Source: Acanthococcus lagerstroemiae
Taxonomy: Eukaryota > Arthropoda > Insecta > Hemiptera > Eriococcidae
DNA: 64,000 bases
Direction of reading: 5' to 3'
Assembly (NCBI GenBank): GCA_031841125.1
Contig: CM063113.1
Coordinates: 15,583,312 to 15,647,311 of the forward strand
In this document: positions 11,263 through 21,590 of the stretch, piece by piece
How positions within the stretch are numbered: position 1 is the first letter of the stretch
Layout of the letters: each line of letters begins with the position of its first letter
Program-made: the position numbers and the translations under genes
Notes under the pieces: model-generated
The model's database searches: none
Told to the model about the DNA's origin: nothing
Seen by the model: only the letters and a program-made list of their open reading frames with translations

Positions 11263-11654
11263 CAAAGGCCGACACCCGGTTTCATCCGCTTCCACTATTC
11301 TGCATTTCCGGAATTAAGGTCTCCGGCGTGAGATGGCCGATCACGCCGTCGCTACGCTCGTGTTGCCTCCGGGATCGATCGCTGTTGCCATTCTGCGTCT
11401 CTTTTGCTCCCAGGCCTCATACTCGAACAGGGTGCACCAGGGGTTGTCCTCCGCCCCTCGATCGCAGTGTGCGGACATGGAGCTCGGCGCTATCGCCATC
11501 CGGTGTAAGTGCAAAAGCACCCGTGGCCGCTCAGGACTTGGGTCTGGTTGAAATTCAATTCCCTATGGGACCTGTCTCCCTATACATCGAGGGACGTAGC
11601 CCACCTAGTCGAGGGAGAGATCTGATCTTGACCAAAGGGAATAGAGGTTCCATT
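11263..11654. other. Unassigned GC-richer segment
   Basis: It lies between Repeat A copy 1 and the Penelope-like element. Several short frames overlap here but none is recognisable. Confidence 0.3.
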
Positions 11655-12690
11655 TGTAGGGTGTGCCAATTCACTTTTCCTTCTTCTGTAGCCTAGAGCG
11701 CTTTCGGCTGTTGTGCCATCATTAGTGGAGTACCCTAAATGAGACTTGTCTTTTGCGTTCTCTGTAGTCGTAGTCGAGTGTAGTACCGTATGGTGAACCT
11801 GTTTAGTCGTGTGCTCCTATTGGTTGTCTGTGATTATGCAGTCTGTCCAATTAGTGAGTGTTATTAGTTGTGTGCTCCTATTCGTTGTCTGTGATTGTGC
11901 AGTCTGTCCAATCCGTGGGTGTTATGTTATTAGTTGGATAAAGTTCTCGCTTTGGAAGTTAGTTGTGTTTATTAGGTTGTTTCGTTTTGATTTTGCCTTT
12001 ATTATTTCTAGTTGTTTTTCAAATTTTCTACTTCTTGTGTTGTTTTCTATGTGTAGGATTTTGTACTTTTCTGTCAATTTGTCATTGTTGTATCCCTGGT
12101 CATTGCAGTGTTTTCCAAACAGTGATTTGTCATCATTTAGCTTCTGTGATTTTTCATGTTCCTTGATTCTGGTTGTGAATTTTCTGCCTGTTCCTCCTAT
12201 GTAGGTCATGTCACAGTGTTCACAGTCCAGTCTGTATACTGCGCTACTGTTGTTTCTGTTTTTTCATTGCTTATTTGTTTGATCAGAGGTGGTCTGTATT
12301 TGATTCCGAGTTTTATGTTGTATTGGTTGAAGATTCTTTGTATTTTGTATGTATGTGTTCCTGTGAATGGTATTGCTCCTGAGTATCTGTCTGTTTTTGT
12401 AGTTGTGTTAGTTTGTTAATTATTCTGTCTACTGTTTGTGGTCGGTATTTGTTGTTAATTGCTGTTTATTTAATTTTGTTGATTTCTGTTGTTCTGAGGT
12501 TGTTGCCGTTTAGTTTGTTGACTGATCTAAGGCAGTAGCTGTGTAGTGCTGCCATTTTGTGTTCTTGATGGTGGAATGAGTCTTTGGGTATTATTGTGTC
12601 AGTGTGAGTCGGTTTTCTGTAAATGTTGTACCGTATCCTGTTGTCTTTTATTTGTATTGTAAGGTCAAGGTAGTTGATGATCTTGTTGCA
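11655..12690 (-). pseudogene. Penelope-like element, 3' part with GIY-YIG domain
   Basis: On the minus strand one first reads the RT C-terminal linker (IYRKPTHTDTIIPKDSFHH). After stops comes a GIY-YIG endonuclease start: a CEHC pair followed by MTYIGGTGRKF and RIKEHEK, continuing to about 11922. RT plus GIY-YIG in this order is diagnostic of Penelope-like elements. The RT core is missing because the copy is 5' truncated at about 12690, inside Repeat A. Downstream of the ORF lies the terminal region (11655-11940) that also forms the solo foldback at 4479-4826. There are several in-frame stops upstream of the endonuclease. It cannot be functional as it stands. Confidence 0.85.
11688..11733 (-). 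ncRNA. Degenerate hammerhead-like motif
   Basis: Same position and layout as the folds at 4516 and 4745, but the core reads CTAATGA instead of CTGATGA. This changes the essential core G, and helix I has extra mismatches. It is predicted to be inactive, but it places the motif downstream of the Penelope-like ORF. Confidence 0.6.
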
Positions 12691-13240
12691 CTGGCCCTTG
12701 AGACACCATACCCTCAGTGCAGGAAACTACCATTTCGAGTATCGTATCAGTGGCCGGAGGCAGAGATGAAACTTGTAGGGGGAGGGGGTGGAGAAGAAAA
12801 CTTTGCCTACAAAATTTGTAAAAATTTGAAAATTTGCCGGTTTTTCAATTAAAATATTTTTTAATTGGAAGAAAATGAACGAACAAACAAACAAACGTTC
12901 TCAGAAAATGAAAAGTTCGAATTAATAGTTCCACATTTCGCCGACTGTCAAATTATTGAGGAGTGTCAACCCCCACCCCCACCCCTATAGTTTCGTCCCT
13001 AGCCGAAGGGACGCTTTGAGACCGGTCCGAGCCCCCATTTCGTCGTTCCATTGTCGGTGCGCACTGTCCTGCCAGAGCCACTATGAGGTCCCCTACTGAC
13101 CGAAGTTAACGCTAACCCAGCACTAACCTAGAATTTGCGTGTCCCACGGCTGGACGCGCTTCCTCTTCGCCCACCTCTCATTACCTCGTCATGGTACGTA
13201 TGGCGACGCAGACGGAGCTGCTACTACTGTTTGATGTACA
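12686..13240 (+). repeat. Repeat A copy 2, interrupted
   Basis: Repeat A sequence resumes at the truncated 5' edge of the Penelope-like element (CTACCATTTCGAGTATCGTA), is interrupted by a hAT MITE at 12761-13001, and continues to about 13240 (CATTACCTCGTCATGGTACG). The start of the repeat is missing. Confidence 0.8.
12761..13001. mobile_element. hAT-like MITE, 241 bp
   Basis: Inverted ends CAGAGATGAAACT and TAGGGACGAAACT followed by G-rich tracts. The flanks GCCGGAGG (12753-12760) and GCCGAAGG (13002-13009) form an 8-bp target duplication with one mismatch. Repeat A is continuous once the element and one duplicate are removed. The 8-bp duplication points to hAT. There is no coding content. 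Confidence 0.85.
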
Positions 13241-13833
13241 TATTGCAGTTTACGATTGGTTTATTTTACAGCATCCCGTCTCCTCCCGCACCCCAATTTT
13301 AAAGTTTGGAAGAAAATAACATCGGCCATAGATTCGCCCATCCCAAAAATCCCAGTATCGATGTCTACATTAAATTAAATACTAATTAGCCCTCTCCCCT
13401 TAATGCCACAATTTTGAAATAAAGGTCAAACCAACATCGAAAATGGAAATGAATTCAAGGATACAAAAATCTCAGAATCGGTATTTGTACTGCATTTCAT
13501 TTCGTCTTCCCCTGCACTCCACAGAACCACCTCAGAATCGGCATGTATACTGCATGTCATATCAATTTGTCTTCCCCTCCACCCTCGGTGCTACGATTTT
13601 GAGGTGAGGGTTAAGATAATGATAAAACTGAATTTAGCGGCCCAGCATACTCCTCAGTTTCCAATTTTTCTTTCGTTTTTCTTGATTTTTTCAACCAGTC
13701 AAGTCAAGGGCGTAGACAGTTCTGTTAGAAGGGGGGGGGAGTCTAAAAAAATTTTTTCTCTGTCTTGCCTGGCTCTTCACACCCTCCCCCATTATTTGCC
13801 TTACATAATTCCTGAAGAAGTTCTATTTTTATA
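13241..13833. other. Unassigned spacer
   Basis: No supported gene. A short direct repeat (CTCAGAATCGG...ACTGCAT near 13470 and 13531) and a G-run at 13731-13739. Confidence 0.35.
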
Positions 13834-13841
13834 CGGCTGAG

Positions 13842-13994
13842 CAGTGCCGTATCCAGGAATACGGTGGGGGGAGGGGTTGACCTAACATATGGGGTTTCTA
13901 ATGTTTCGGAGAGCCGCGCATTTTCCTGAATTTTTAAGCGCGTGGCCGTACCCAAGGGGGATCAGACCCCTACACCCCCTTGTATACGGTCCTG
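13842..13994. mobile_element. hAT-like MITE, 153 bp
   Basis: Inverted ends CAGTGCCGTATCCAGG and CAGGACCGTATACAAGG with adjoining G-rich tracts. A perfect 8-bp duplication, CGGCTGAG, flanks it at 13834-13841 and 13995-14002. Too short to code for anything. Confidence 0.9.
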
Positions 13995-14002
13995 CGGCTG
14001 AG

Positions 14003-14615
14003 GAATGCTGGACTTAGAGACCCCCAGGACCACCCCACATCTGAACCCTTGAGTTCAGTTCCAGATCACAGGTAGTCCAATAACGTGGAAAATATCAAAA
14101 CTGCAAATCAGCTCTGGTGAATCTCGAGGAAATTGTGAAGGAGAGGAAAACAAACAAATTCCAAGAAAATGGTGGAATGGTAGGGAAGCGATTCCCACAA
14201 AAATTGGGCTAGTTTCGATTCGTACCCCTTCATGATAACTTTTCTTCTCATAAGGTCTATGTTAAAGTTTGACCTGGCAAATTGTAATTTTCAACTCTTC
14301 ATTTAAGAAGGTTAGAAAGCAGATACAAAATACGAGTACGATAGAACTATTTTCATAGAAAATCTTGTGGAACAATGTTTGTTTGAAATTCTCTTCAATA
14401 TCCGCAGTATTTCTCGAGACTTAAAACAAAGCAAATTTTGAGAGCTTTGAACCCCTCTCCCTCATTCCAAGAAAATGAGCAACGGAGGTAAAAGGTGAGA
14501 TTTTTGGTATGTCATTCAGGAGCCTTCCTGCAGTTTTCAGTCGAATCCCGTTTCTTGTATCGAAATCTCTTTTTCATGTCTGCTTTTCCTGTATACAAAT
14601 TATTGTATCAGCTAA
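14003..14615. other. Unassigned spacer
   Basis: Nothing recognisable. AT-rich text without a conserved frame. Confidence 0.35.
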
Positions 14616-15078
14616 TCTGGTTGGCCGAGTGGATGGAGCGCTGGTCTCGGAATCCGGAAGTCCCGGGTTCGAGCTCACGTAGCAACTCGCTTCATTTTGA
14701 TCTAGACCGGTTTTTCGGCAAGAAGAGAAGATGGCTTAGACCGCCCTAACAGCCTTCCCGACGTCTCTGAGGTAATGCTCGAAAGGGTGGATTCCAGGGC
14801 TCGGATAGAGTGCAAATTTAGAAAAGAGAGGGCTAGGTTTAGGGGTCTGGTTAGCCGAGTGGATAGCGCACTGGTTTCGGAATCCGGAGGTCCCGGGTTC
14901 GAGGCCACGTAGCAACTCGCTACATTTCGACCTAGGCCAATTTTTTAGCACGAAGGGAAGAGGGCTAAGACAGCCCTCCTCCCCGACGTCTCTGAGGTAA
15001 TGCTCAAAAAGAGGGATTTCAGGGTTTGGGTTGAGAGCAAAATTTGAAAAGAGGAAAGGGAATAACACGGACCCGTTC
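14616..15078 (+). repeat. tRNA-derived SINE, tandem dimer
   Basis: Two direct units about 230 bp apart (starts 14616 and 14846). Each begins with a tRNA-like head: an A-box-like TGGCCGAGTGG (TAGCCGAGTGG in unit 2), an anticodon-arm-like segment, and a B-box-like GGTTCGAGCTC (GGTTCGAGGCC). Each continues into an unrelated body with CCCGACGTCTCTGAGGTAAT. The B box departs from consensus and the units extend far beyond a tRNA, so these are SINE copies rather than tRNA genes. No poly(A) tail or target duplication was found. Confidence 0.75.
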
Positions 15079-16987
15079 TAGTGAGAAAACGATTTTCGAT
15101 TAGTTGGTCGTCGAACCATCAGCAGTGTCGAGTCTCAACTAGGAAAATCGAACAAGATACCGCAGTAGGATCAACTGTTTAAAATCAGCGACTTGAAACC
15201 CTCTAATTTCGAAAAAAAAGTTTGATTATCCTAGCCGTGATAACTGTTTTCTCAAAGGGGCATAATTTTGATTTCGGTCGACAGTCGGAATCGAACTCCG
15301 GAGCAAATGAATTGGTCAAAATTAACAATTCAGGAAAACCTGTTTCAGAACCCGATTCTGTCCGGTCCGTTTTGCCTTAATTCTGTTCGCTTTGGTTCCC
15401 TTCCTTCTTTACTTCATTTTGGCAGGCACCTCTTGCTGACAGGCAACCCTCGAGGTCAGTTCCCGTTGGCCCCGTATGTGAATCGAAGGCTGAAAAGCGA
15501 CCGCCAATTACGCTGTGAGTCTGTGTGCCTTTTGTGTGAGTCAAAGGCTGAAAAGTGTCCAGCCATTATACGGCGAGCCTGCGTCGCCCGGTCTTTTCTC
15601 GGGGCAACGACGACGCTCCTTTTATCTATCCGGGTAGTTACATAAACCAACAAGATAAAAAGAAAGTAAATAAACGAAAACAAGTACAATAAAATAGACA
15701 CGAAAGAGGGGGAGGAAAGTCGACGAGGGTGAAAACTTTGGAAGAAAAACAAAATTAACTTTATCCGCCGCGCTTTTGGTTTCGTTTCCGTCTCAAAAAG
15801 TTTTATCGATAAATTTGCGACTGGATTTGCTAATATTTACGGGACTGGAAATTTCGGTTTACAAACCGCGCGTCCCGTCCGCGATATTTGTGTTTGCGAC
15901 TTGTGACACATAAATATTCGATCCACGTGAGGTGACAGCGACTACGGCGAGCGGCACTTCGGCAGCTTCCCGATAACGGGTGCGATGATAAATTATGACA
16001 GAGGGAGAGAGAGAGAAAAAAAAAGGGGAAAAAAGGAAAATGGGAAACAGGCGGCGAATACCCGTCGTCTGGTGTGGACTTCAAAAACGGAAAAATCTAT
16101 TTTTCTATTCGTCAAAGCGGAATGGCGACCGGCAAAGGAAGATTCGGTGTGATTTGATTTAGGTGCGAACGAGTTCGCCGATTTTAAAGAGCAATTTGAT
16201 TTATTGGCGCGTTGAAATGTCATGGTTTTATAAACTCGGTTGACAGCTTTATTGCCCTAAGACTGCGATAAATCGAACGGCAAAATGAAAAGTGCAATTT
16301 CATTCGAGCGTCTTTTCGTTGCGGTCGATTTTTTTCTCCCGGGAGAAAGGGGAGGGGAGGTGGGTTAACGAGCAAAGATCGACTGATATTGGTAATTCGA
16401 AATCCATTTTATGGTACACTAAGCAGAGAGCTTAAAATTTTGATATTATAGTTACGTACATCTCATCGTGTACTCGAGATAAATGTATACGCCAATAAAG
16501 CTTAACCTTATCTCGACAGTGGATTTTGTTTGGTTGATAGGTATTACAAAATGGGGCTCTACATTGTGATGTGACAATTTCGTGTTTATTGATTTCGAAT
16601 ACACCTATCCAAAGCACGAGGCAGCTAAGCCCAAAATGTACGTATACAACAGGGTGATGGAGTACTATCTCTGAAGTGCCGAATTCACCATCCATTTGTC
16701 TACGAATGCGGAGGTCAAGGGAGGCCAAAGTATGTTTTGATTTTTAAAAATTTACTGCTTTGACTCCCCATATTGCCGTACTAATTCTAATACCACGTAA
16801 CCACAAAAATAAATTTTACAGGAGACCCAAAAAACTGATTATTGTCTATAAATGTGATGTAAAATTTTAAAGAAGAATTTAACAATTCTTCTTGAATGGT
16901 TTAAATTACGGTAAACAAAAAATCTTCAAGATTACCCCTTTTTCCAAATTTTTACAGTTTCTTACGAGGCATTGTCCGATTGCGTAC
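15079..16987. other. Unassigned, apparently unique sequence
   Basis: No gene is supported. It contains a two-unit direct repeat (about 63 bp, 15475-15592, with AAGGCTGAAAAG in each unit). The CpG-containing part at 15780-16350 resembles the other repeat-free blocks of the window. Confidence 0.35.
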
Positions 16988-17053
16988 TGTAACGGAATTC
17001 GCACCGAAAAACGGACGAAAACACGTAAAAATAACTTTTAATGTCACGTTCTC
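16988..17053 (-). repeat. 3' LTR remnant
   Basis: A 66-bp match to the start (+ orientation) of the LTR at 18778, ending where the protease-side coding sequence begins. The open frame runs from the protease straight into it, so the join is a deletion junction. Confidence 0.75.
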
Positions 17054-17536
17054 GGTAAAGATCTTCCTAAAGTCCTTCTGAAGAGCCTCCATTGCCTTCC
17101 TCTGTGACGGCTTCAAACCCCGGATTACACCTCTGGTCCACCGGTCGAAATCCGATGATGTTGTCTCGTCTCTTGGCGTTGAGACGGCCCGTCTCTTCGG
17201 CAGTTTCCTTGTCTGGGCCCACAGTTGGCAGCCTTCTCGAACTTTACAACCCGATCTCGATACTTCAGGGTCGATGATCAGCTCATGCTGCACCATCATA
17301 TCAGCATCTTCCATGTCGGCCACGAGGAACTCTTGCTCAAGGAAGGCTCCCATCAGCTTGACTCGGAGGCGGACTGTCCCATATACTGGTACTGTTTCCC
17401 CGGTGGCTGTTCGCAGGACATACTGCTTCTCCTGGTCCACCTCCTCAGATGGAACCAACTCGCGTTGGAGGATCGAGTGCGATGCTCCAGTGTCTATCCA
17501 GACGAGTATAGTCTTCCGGCCAAGCTTTCCTTTCAC
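17054..17536 (-). pseudogene. Retrotransposon aspartic protease
   Basis: Retropepsin fold start LVWIDTGASHSIL near residues 10-24, with the catalytic Asp in DTG. Strand-like segments (RLRVKLMGAFLEQEFLVADM) and a charged linker before the missing RT follow. The frame continues without a stop to the LTR remnant, but everything after about 160 residues is lost by deletion. It would process Gag-Pol in an intact element. No ATG is needed because it would be expressed as a fusion. Confidence 0.8.
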
Positions 17537-17640
17537 ATAGTTGCTTGAGGCATCACGTTGTAATTTTCTCTTGACTGCGATGATTGTGTGGGCCTGTTGG
17601 GAAACTACCGGAGACGTTCGGCACGCAACACCCCGGCCTC

Positions 17641-18645
17641 CTAGTTTAACTGTTTCGGTTCGGTGGTCTTCTTGTACTGGGGGCAGTCAACACGAATATG
17701 CCTCAGTTCACCGCACTGGAAGCATCGCGGTTTCCCAGTCCGGCGCGGACGTTCGGTGTTTGGTCGCTTCTTCGCCTCAATCACCTGCTCCACTACTGCT
17801 TCCACAACTTTCTTCAAGCCTGCCAGTACCTCTTCCGTTTCATAGGCCTGGGCTTGTCGAACTGTGACTTTCTTTTTGGAGCTTTCCCGTGCAGCTTCTA
17901 GCTCTAGGGTTTGTGCCAAAGCAGACCGATAGTTTTGATGGTTGCCAACTCTCACCAACATCTGAATATGTTTGTCCTCGATTCCATTAATAAACACCGA
18001 AGTCGTCATTTCCTATCTGAATTCTTCCGAACTATTTCCGCTTCAAAGGCTTGAAGTGATTTTCCTCGCCTCTGTGGCCGGACCTTCAGTTCCCGTTTTC
18101 GCAGTTGCTTCATATGGGCTTACCCATATCGGCGTTCCAAGGCTTCCACCAGCTTCTGGAAATTCCTCTGGTCCTCGGTTGGAACCGACCTCAGTTCGTC
18201 CATTGCGGCTCCTTGCAGGTTGGCGACCAATGCTGTAGCCTTCGTCGCTTCGTCCCAGCCATTACTGGCAGCCGCTGCCTCAAACTGGACGAGGTAGATC
18301 TCCCAGGAATGCTGACCATCGAACGTTGGCGGTTTCACTTTTGGAGAGCCACTGCCACTTGAAGTTGGAACTAGTTGGCGTGGCTGACTGGAGCCTCCAC
18401 TGACGATGCACCGGCGACTGAATCCATCTGGGTAGGCTGCTGACTACCTGAAGGTACTGCCACTGACATTGTGGTACGGTCAGTGCCTCCAATTCCCTGT
18501 CCAGTACAGCGACCCGTTGGGTGACTGGTTCAATCTTCTCATCTATCTTCTTCTCGAGTCCTTGAACAATTAGCTGCAATTGTTCTTCCATCTTGACTTC
18601 TATATTGCTCTTCAGTTCTGCCATTGTTTTGGACTGATCTTCCAT
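17641..18645 (-). pseudogene. Retrotransposon gag with CCHC knuckle
   Basis: Three blocks in two frames. An N-terminal coiled-coil-like segment (MEDQSKTMAELKSNIEVKM, from 18645) comes first. A retrotransposon gag core (MKPPTFDGQHSWEIYLVQFE, from 18338) follows. The C-terminal part (from 18009) ends in the nucleocapsid zinc knuckle CFQCGELRHIRVDC (C-x2-C-x4-H-x4-C). Frameshifts near 18350 and 18010 and a stop near 18129 break it. Gag would package element RNA into particles. Confidence 0.8.
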
Positions 18646-18755
18646 CTTCTTCGACTATTTAGTCCTCATGTCACTCAACATTATCATGAGGTGCTATCCA
18701 CAGAACACAAATGTCCGAACGAATGCCCAAACGAGATCTTCGTGACGCGTACTGT

Positions 18756-18777
18756 CGAATTCCATTTCTGACACCGG
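18756..18777 (-). promoter_or_regulatory. Primer-binding site, tRNA-Leu-like
   Basis: Directly inside the LTR the minus strand reads CCGGTGTCAGAAATGGAATT. GGTGTCAGAAnTGG is complementary to the typical 3' end of tRNA-Leu (…CTGACACCA). A similar motif sits inside the second Ty3-type copy at 36105. Confidence 0.55.
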
Positions 18778-19087
18778 TGTAACGGAATTCGCACCAAAAA
18801 ACCTACAAAAACACGTAAAAAAAACCTTTTAATGTCACACTAATACAAACGCACAAAAACAGTAGCTAAATCGCTAGAGAACGCACAATTTACTGCCTAC
18901 AAAAACCAGACTATACAGCGTCGGCCAGCGGCTTTTATGTACCCAGACATTATCGGCGAAACGCCTTATTGCTCTCGTTATCGAACTTCTATTCTGCTGC
19001 TCGAAACGTGTCAATCTTTCTTCGCTTATCTCGAATGTTCGGGAGCGTTCTTCGCCACTATACTTTGATTGGTTCTAGCGGGTTACG
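18778..19087 (-). repeat. LTR, about 310 bp
   Basis: In + orientation it begins TGTAACGG and ends near GGGTTAC, so the termini are imperfectly inverted. A TATA-like ACATAAAAG lies on the minus strand near 18930. The exact outer end is uncertain by a few bases. Confidence 0.65.
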
Positions 19088-19315
19088 TATAATTAGTTCT
19101 CAAAATTTTAAATAAAAAGTATTATATATTTGAGAAAAATACAGGGTGTCTCTTTGGCAATGACCTCCTTCCACCTGGTAAGTAGGCAACCTATCCCGAC
19201 AATATGTAGATATGTTTGCATACGCTTACTTTTAAAGGGTCCAAGTTATGGTCAAATTTTGAAAAGTTTTCTATTTTTGAAATTTTTTCAACTTCTCACG
19301 ACTGGAGATAGACAA

Positions 19316-19880
19316 TAGAATAATAATAATTTATTCTTACAAACATTACAAAACATTACAAAACAGCAAGCTGATCCTCAATGGCCGAGCGAGGTCCGAA
19401 TAGGGGTTAGTGGTTATGACTGCTACAGTACAGCCTTAGTAATGGTTATACAACAATTAAACACCAGCGGACCGCGCTCAGGTGTCGATCGAGAGATGGA
19501 GAGGTAGATTCCGGAACACCAGAAAGTTCTCAGAGGGAACCCTCCATTCCTGCTCTCTCGTTATGTCGCGACTGTAGACCTATGATTGTCCCTCTTGTGA
19601 CCATAAACTACGTACTTTGACTTAGCAAAATTGACCTCCAGCCCATTCTCATGATACGAAACTGCCACCCTTTCTAAGTCCTGGCTAATTTGCTTAATTA
19701 CGTCACCTTGTTTCATCTTTCGGTGCACAAGCGCGACATCGTCGGCAAAACAGAGTATCTTACCATTTAGGTCTAGGTTGCATAATCCATTGATGTAAAT
19801 TGTGAATAGTAGGGGTCCTAGACAGCTACCTCAGGGGTTTGCTTAGTTCACCTGCAATTTCGACAACGGTTTCTCTTTCC
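19316..19880 (-). pseudogene. Non-LTR reverse transcriptase fragment
   Basis: Minus-strand reading gives GSCLGPLLFTIYINGL, then LCFADDVALVHRKMKQ with the catalytic FADD box intact, then GLEVNFAKSKYVVYGH. This is the RT palm of a LINE. Stops precede the block (at the expected PQGS position the glutamine codon is a stop). The 3' side ends in an ATT/AAT-rich tail at 19316-19330, so this is a short, doubly truncated copy. Clade not assigned. Confidence 0.8.
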
Positions 19881-21420
19881 TCTAGGTAGCTTTTAAACAA
19901 TGCCAGGGCAAAATCTCGAATGCCAGGCTCTCTCCATCTTTGCCATAACTTTTTGTAATCGATTGCAAAAAGCCTTACATTTTTCAAATATTTATCTGAA
20001 AATATTTCCAGTTCAGCTACCTAGTAAGCGCCAATACGATTTCTTGGGGACTCCGCAAACCCGAGTCCTCGTAGAATCGCATACTTCCGCCAACGGTGTG
20101 GCATTTTGAAAACTTATTCCCCTAAAATCCACTAAGTGTAACTGTTTATACTCACAGTCATAACATAATACTTGCTTCCCCCCCCCGCTGCAGTTTGTAA
20201 AGAAAGGGTAATTTGAAATCGATGTCAAACAACTAACATCGCCGAGTATAAACTGAAGTAACGAAACGAAGTACAACACGACCAGAGCAATAATACAGAC
20301 AGTAGTGTACCTCCTCAAAGTATCCCCATATAGCTTCAAACTTCTGTATTAGCACCTTATCAACACGCTCATCTTATCAGTCTTGTCTGATCTCGTACAC
20401 GTTAAAGGTGGAGCCAAAATTCCATCAGCACCCCGGGCGATACGCTCTTAATTTTTTGGCATCGGTCACTGAACCCGGCGAAACGAACGAGAAAACGAGA
20501 TTAAACCACAGATATGGAGCTCAGTAGCGTTCAGGATAGGATCGAAGTAAAACTTCACTATTATAAACTGCATCAACAATAAATAAATTAAAAAAAAAAA
20601 ACAAAAAAAAAACGTGTTCTAAGGATGTACGTTTTCTCGATTACGAACGAATAAATAATAACAGTTCCAAACTACAAATTATCGTCGTTATCTTCTCGAC
20701 ACAAGACTTCATTTTTTTTTTTTTGGTAAACTTTGTCCCGAAGAAAATTACACGCTAAGTTGAAAATAATTTTTCTTTATCGTGTCGTCGCGAAAATTCA
20801 GCGTTCGGTCCAACATTAATTATCTTCTTTCTTCACTTTTTTTTTCTCATCTTCTCTTTGTTCGCCGCTTGTTTGTTTCTATCTACGAAGTATACAAAAT
20901 TACCGCTAAACAAAGTCAATGGGTGGAAGTGATACCCGCGGATGATATTTCACGGAATGAATCAGAAGGAGAGAAGGGAGAGAAAGAAGGAGGCACAGAG
21001 CTGGCGAGAATAAAGTGGGAACCAAAAAACACTTATCGCAGAGAGGTTTAGGAATAGGATAGAATGATAATAATGGTAACTTGTGCATCATTGCTTCGAT
21101 GAAACAAAACGAGTGTAATGAACCGGGAAGTTCAAATATTTTGTTTACATTAAATGGAATCGCCTTTCCCAAACTCGGCTCACGTTGGTTACAGGGATTC
21201 TCAAATTGAGGCACATAGAATAACTGAATCCACCCTGACTGAAGCTGATCCAGGGGTTAGCCGGACGAGCAGTTTTAAAAATATCAAATTGGCCAGGAGG
21301 GACAGACACTGAATCCATGGAACAAGATATCATCTTAGCGGTGGTTCACTTCCTCCAGATAAAAGAACGACTTGTACAATATAGGGATGAACGAGAAGTC
21401 GCACCATAGGGCAGATATGT
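19881..21420. other. Unassigned; one weak ORF
   Basis: No reliable gene. A minus-strand frame at 20013-20339 (108 codons) has a hydrophobic stretch (VCIIALVVLYFVSLLQFILG) followed by a Cys-containing tail. It could encode a small membrane or secreted protein but has no recognisable domain and may be chance. Poly-A and poly-T runs lie near 20590-20610 and 20711-20723. Confidence 0.2.
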
Positions 21421-21423
21421 AGG

Positions 21424-21590
21424 ACGCGCAACGTGTACGCAATGCGTGTAGCAGAGAAAGTGTTTTTGTGTCGGCGTAGGGTAACGCGCATGCGTGAAGT
21501 GGAGAACGTGTTTTCAAGTTGACGTAGGAGTGACGCGCATGCGTGTAGCGGAAAACGTGTTTTTGTGTTGGCGCGTGTACATTATCACGG
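21424..21590. repeat. 49-bp minisatellite with GCGCATGCGTG
   Basis: ATGCGTG recurs at about 21442, 21489 and 21539, giving roughly three units of 47-50 bp. Each unit has an ACGCGCATGCGTG core and an AACGTGTTTT-like spacer. The alternating purine-pyrimidine core could adopt Z-DNA; that is inference. Confidence 0.75.

Larger units (their letters stand above)
16988..19087 (-). mobile_element. Ty3-type LTR retrotransposon, internal deletion derivative
   Basis: Minus-strand order: 5' LTR (19087-18778), primer-binding site, gag, protease, then a sudden join to the last 66 bp of the other LTR (17053-16988). RT, RNase H and integrase are absent. The shared LTR text begins TGTAACGGAATTCGCACC at both 16988 and 18778 in + orientation. 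The outer flanks read GTAC and GTAT, a possible decayed target duplication. Confidence 0.8.

Noticed and set aside
11809..12419. Hydrophobic + strand ORFs (membrane protein)
   Set aside because: They are antisense to the Penelope-like coding region; the hydrophobicity comes from reading the complement of a Lys/Asn-rich gene.
14616..14930. Two genuine tRNA genes
   Set aside because: The acceptor stem is not convincing, the B boxes depart from consensus, and each head continues into the same 230-bp body.
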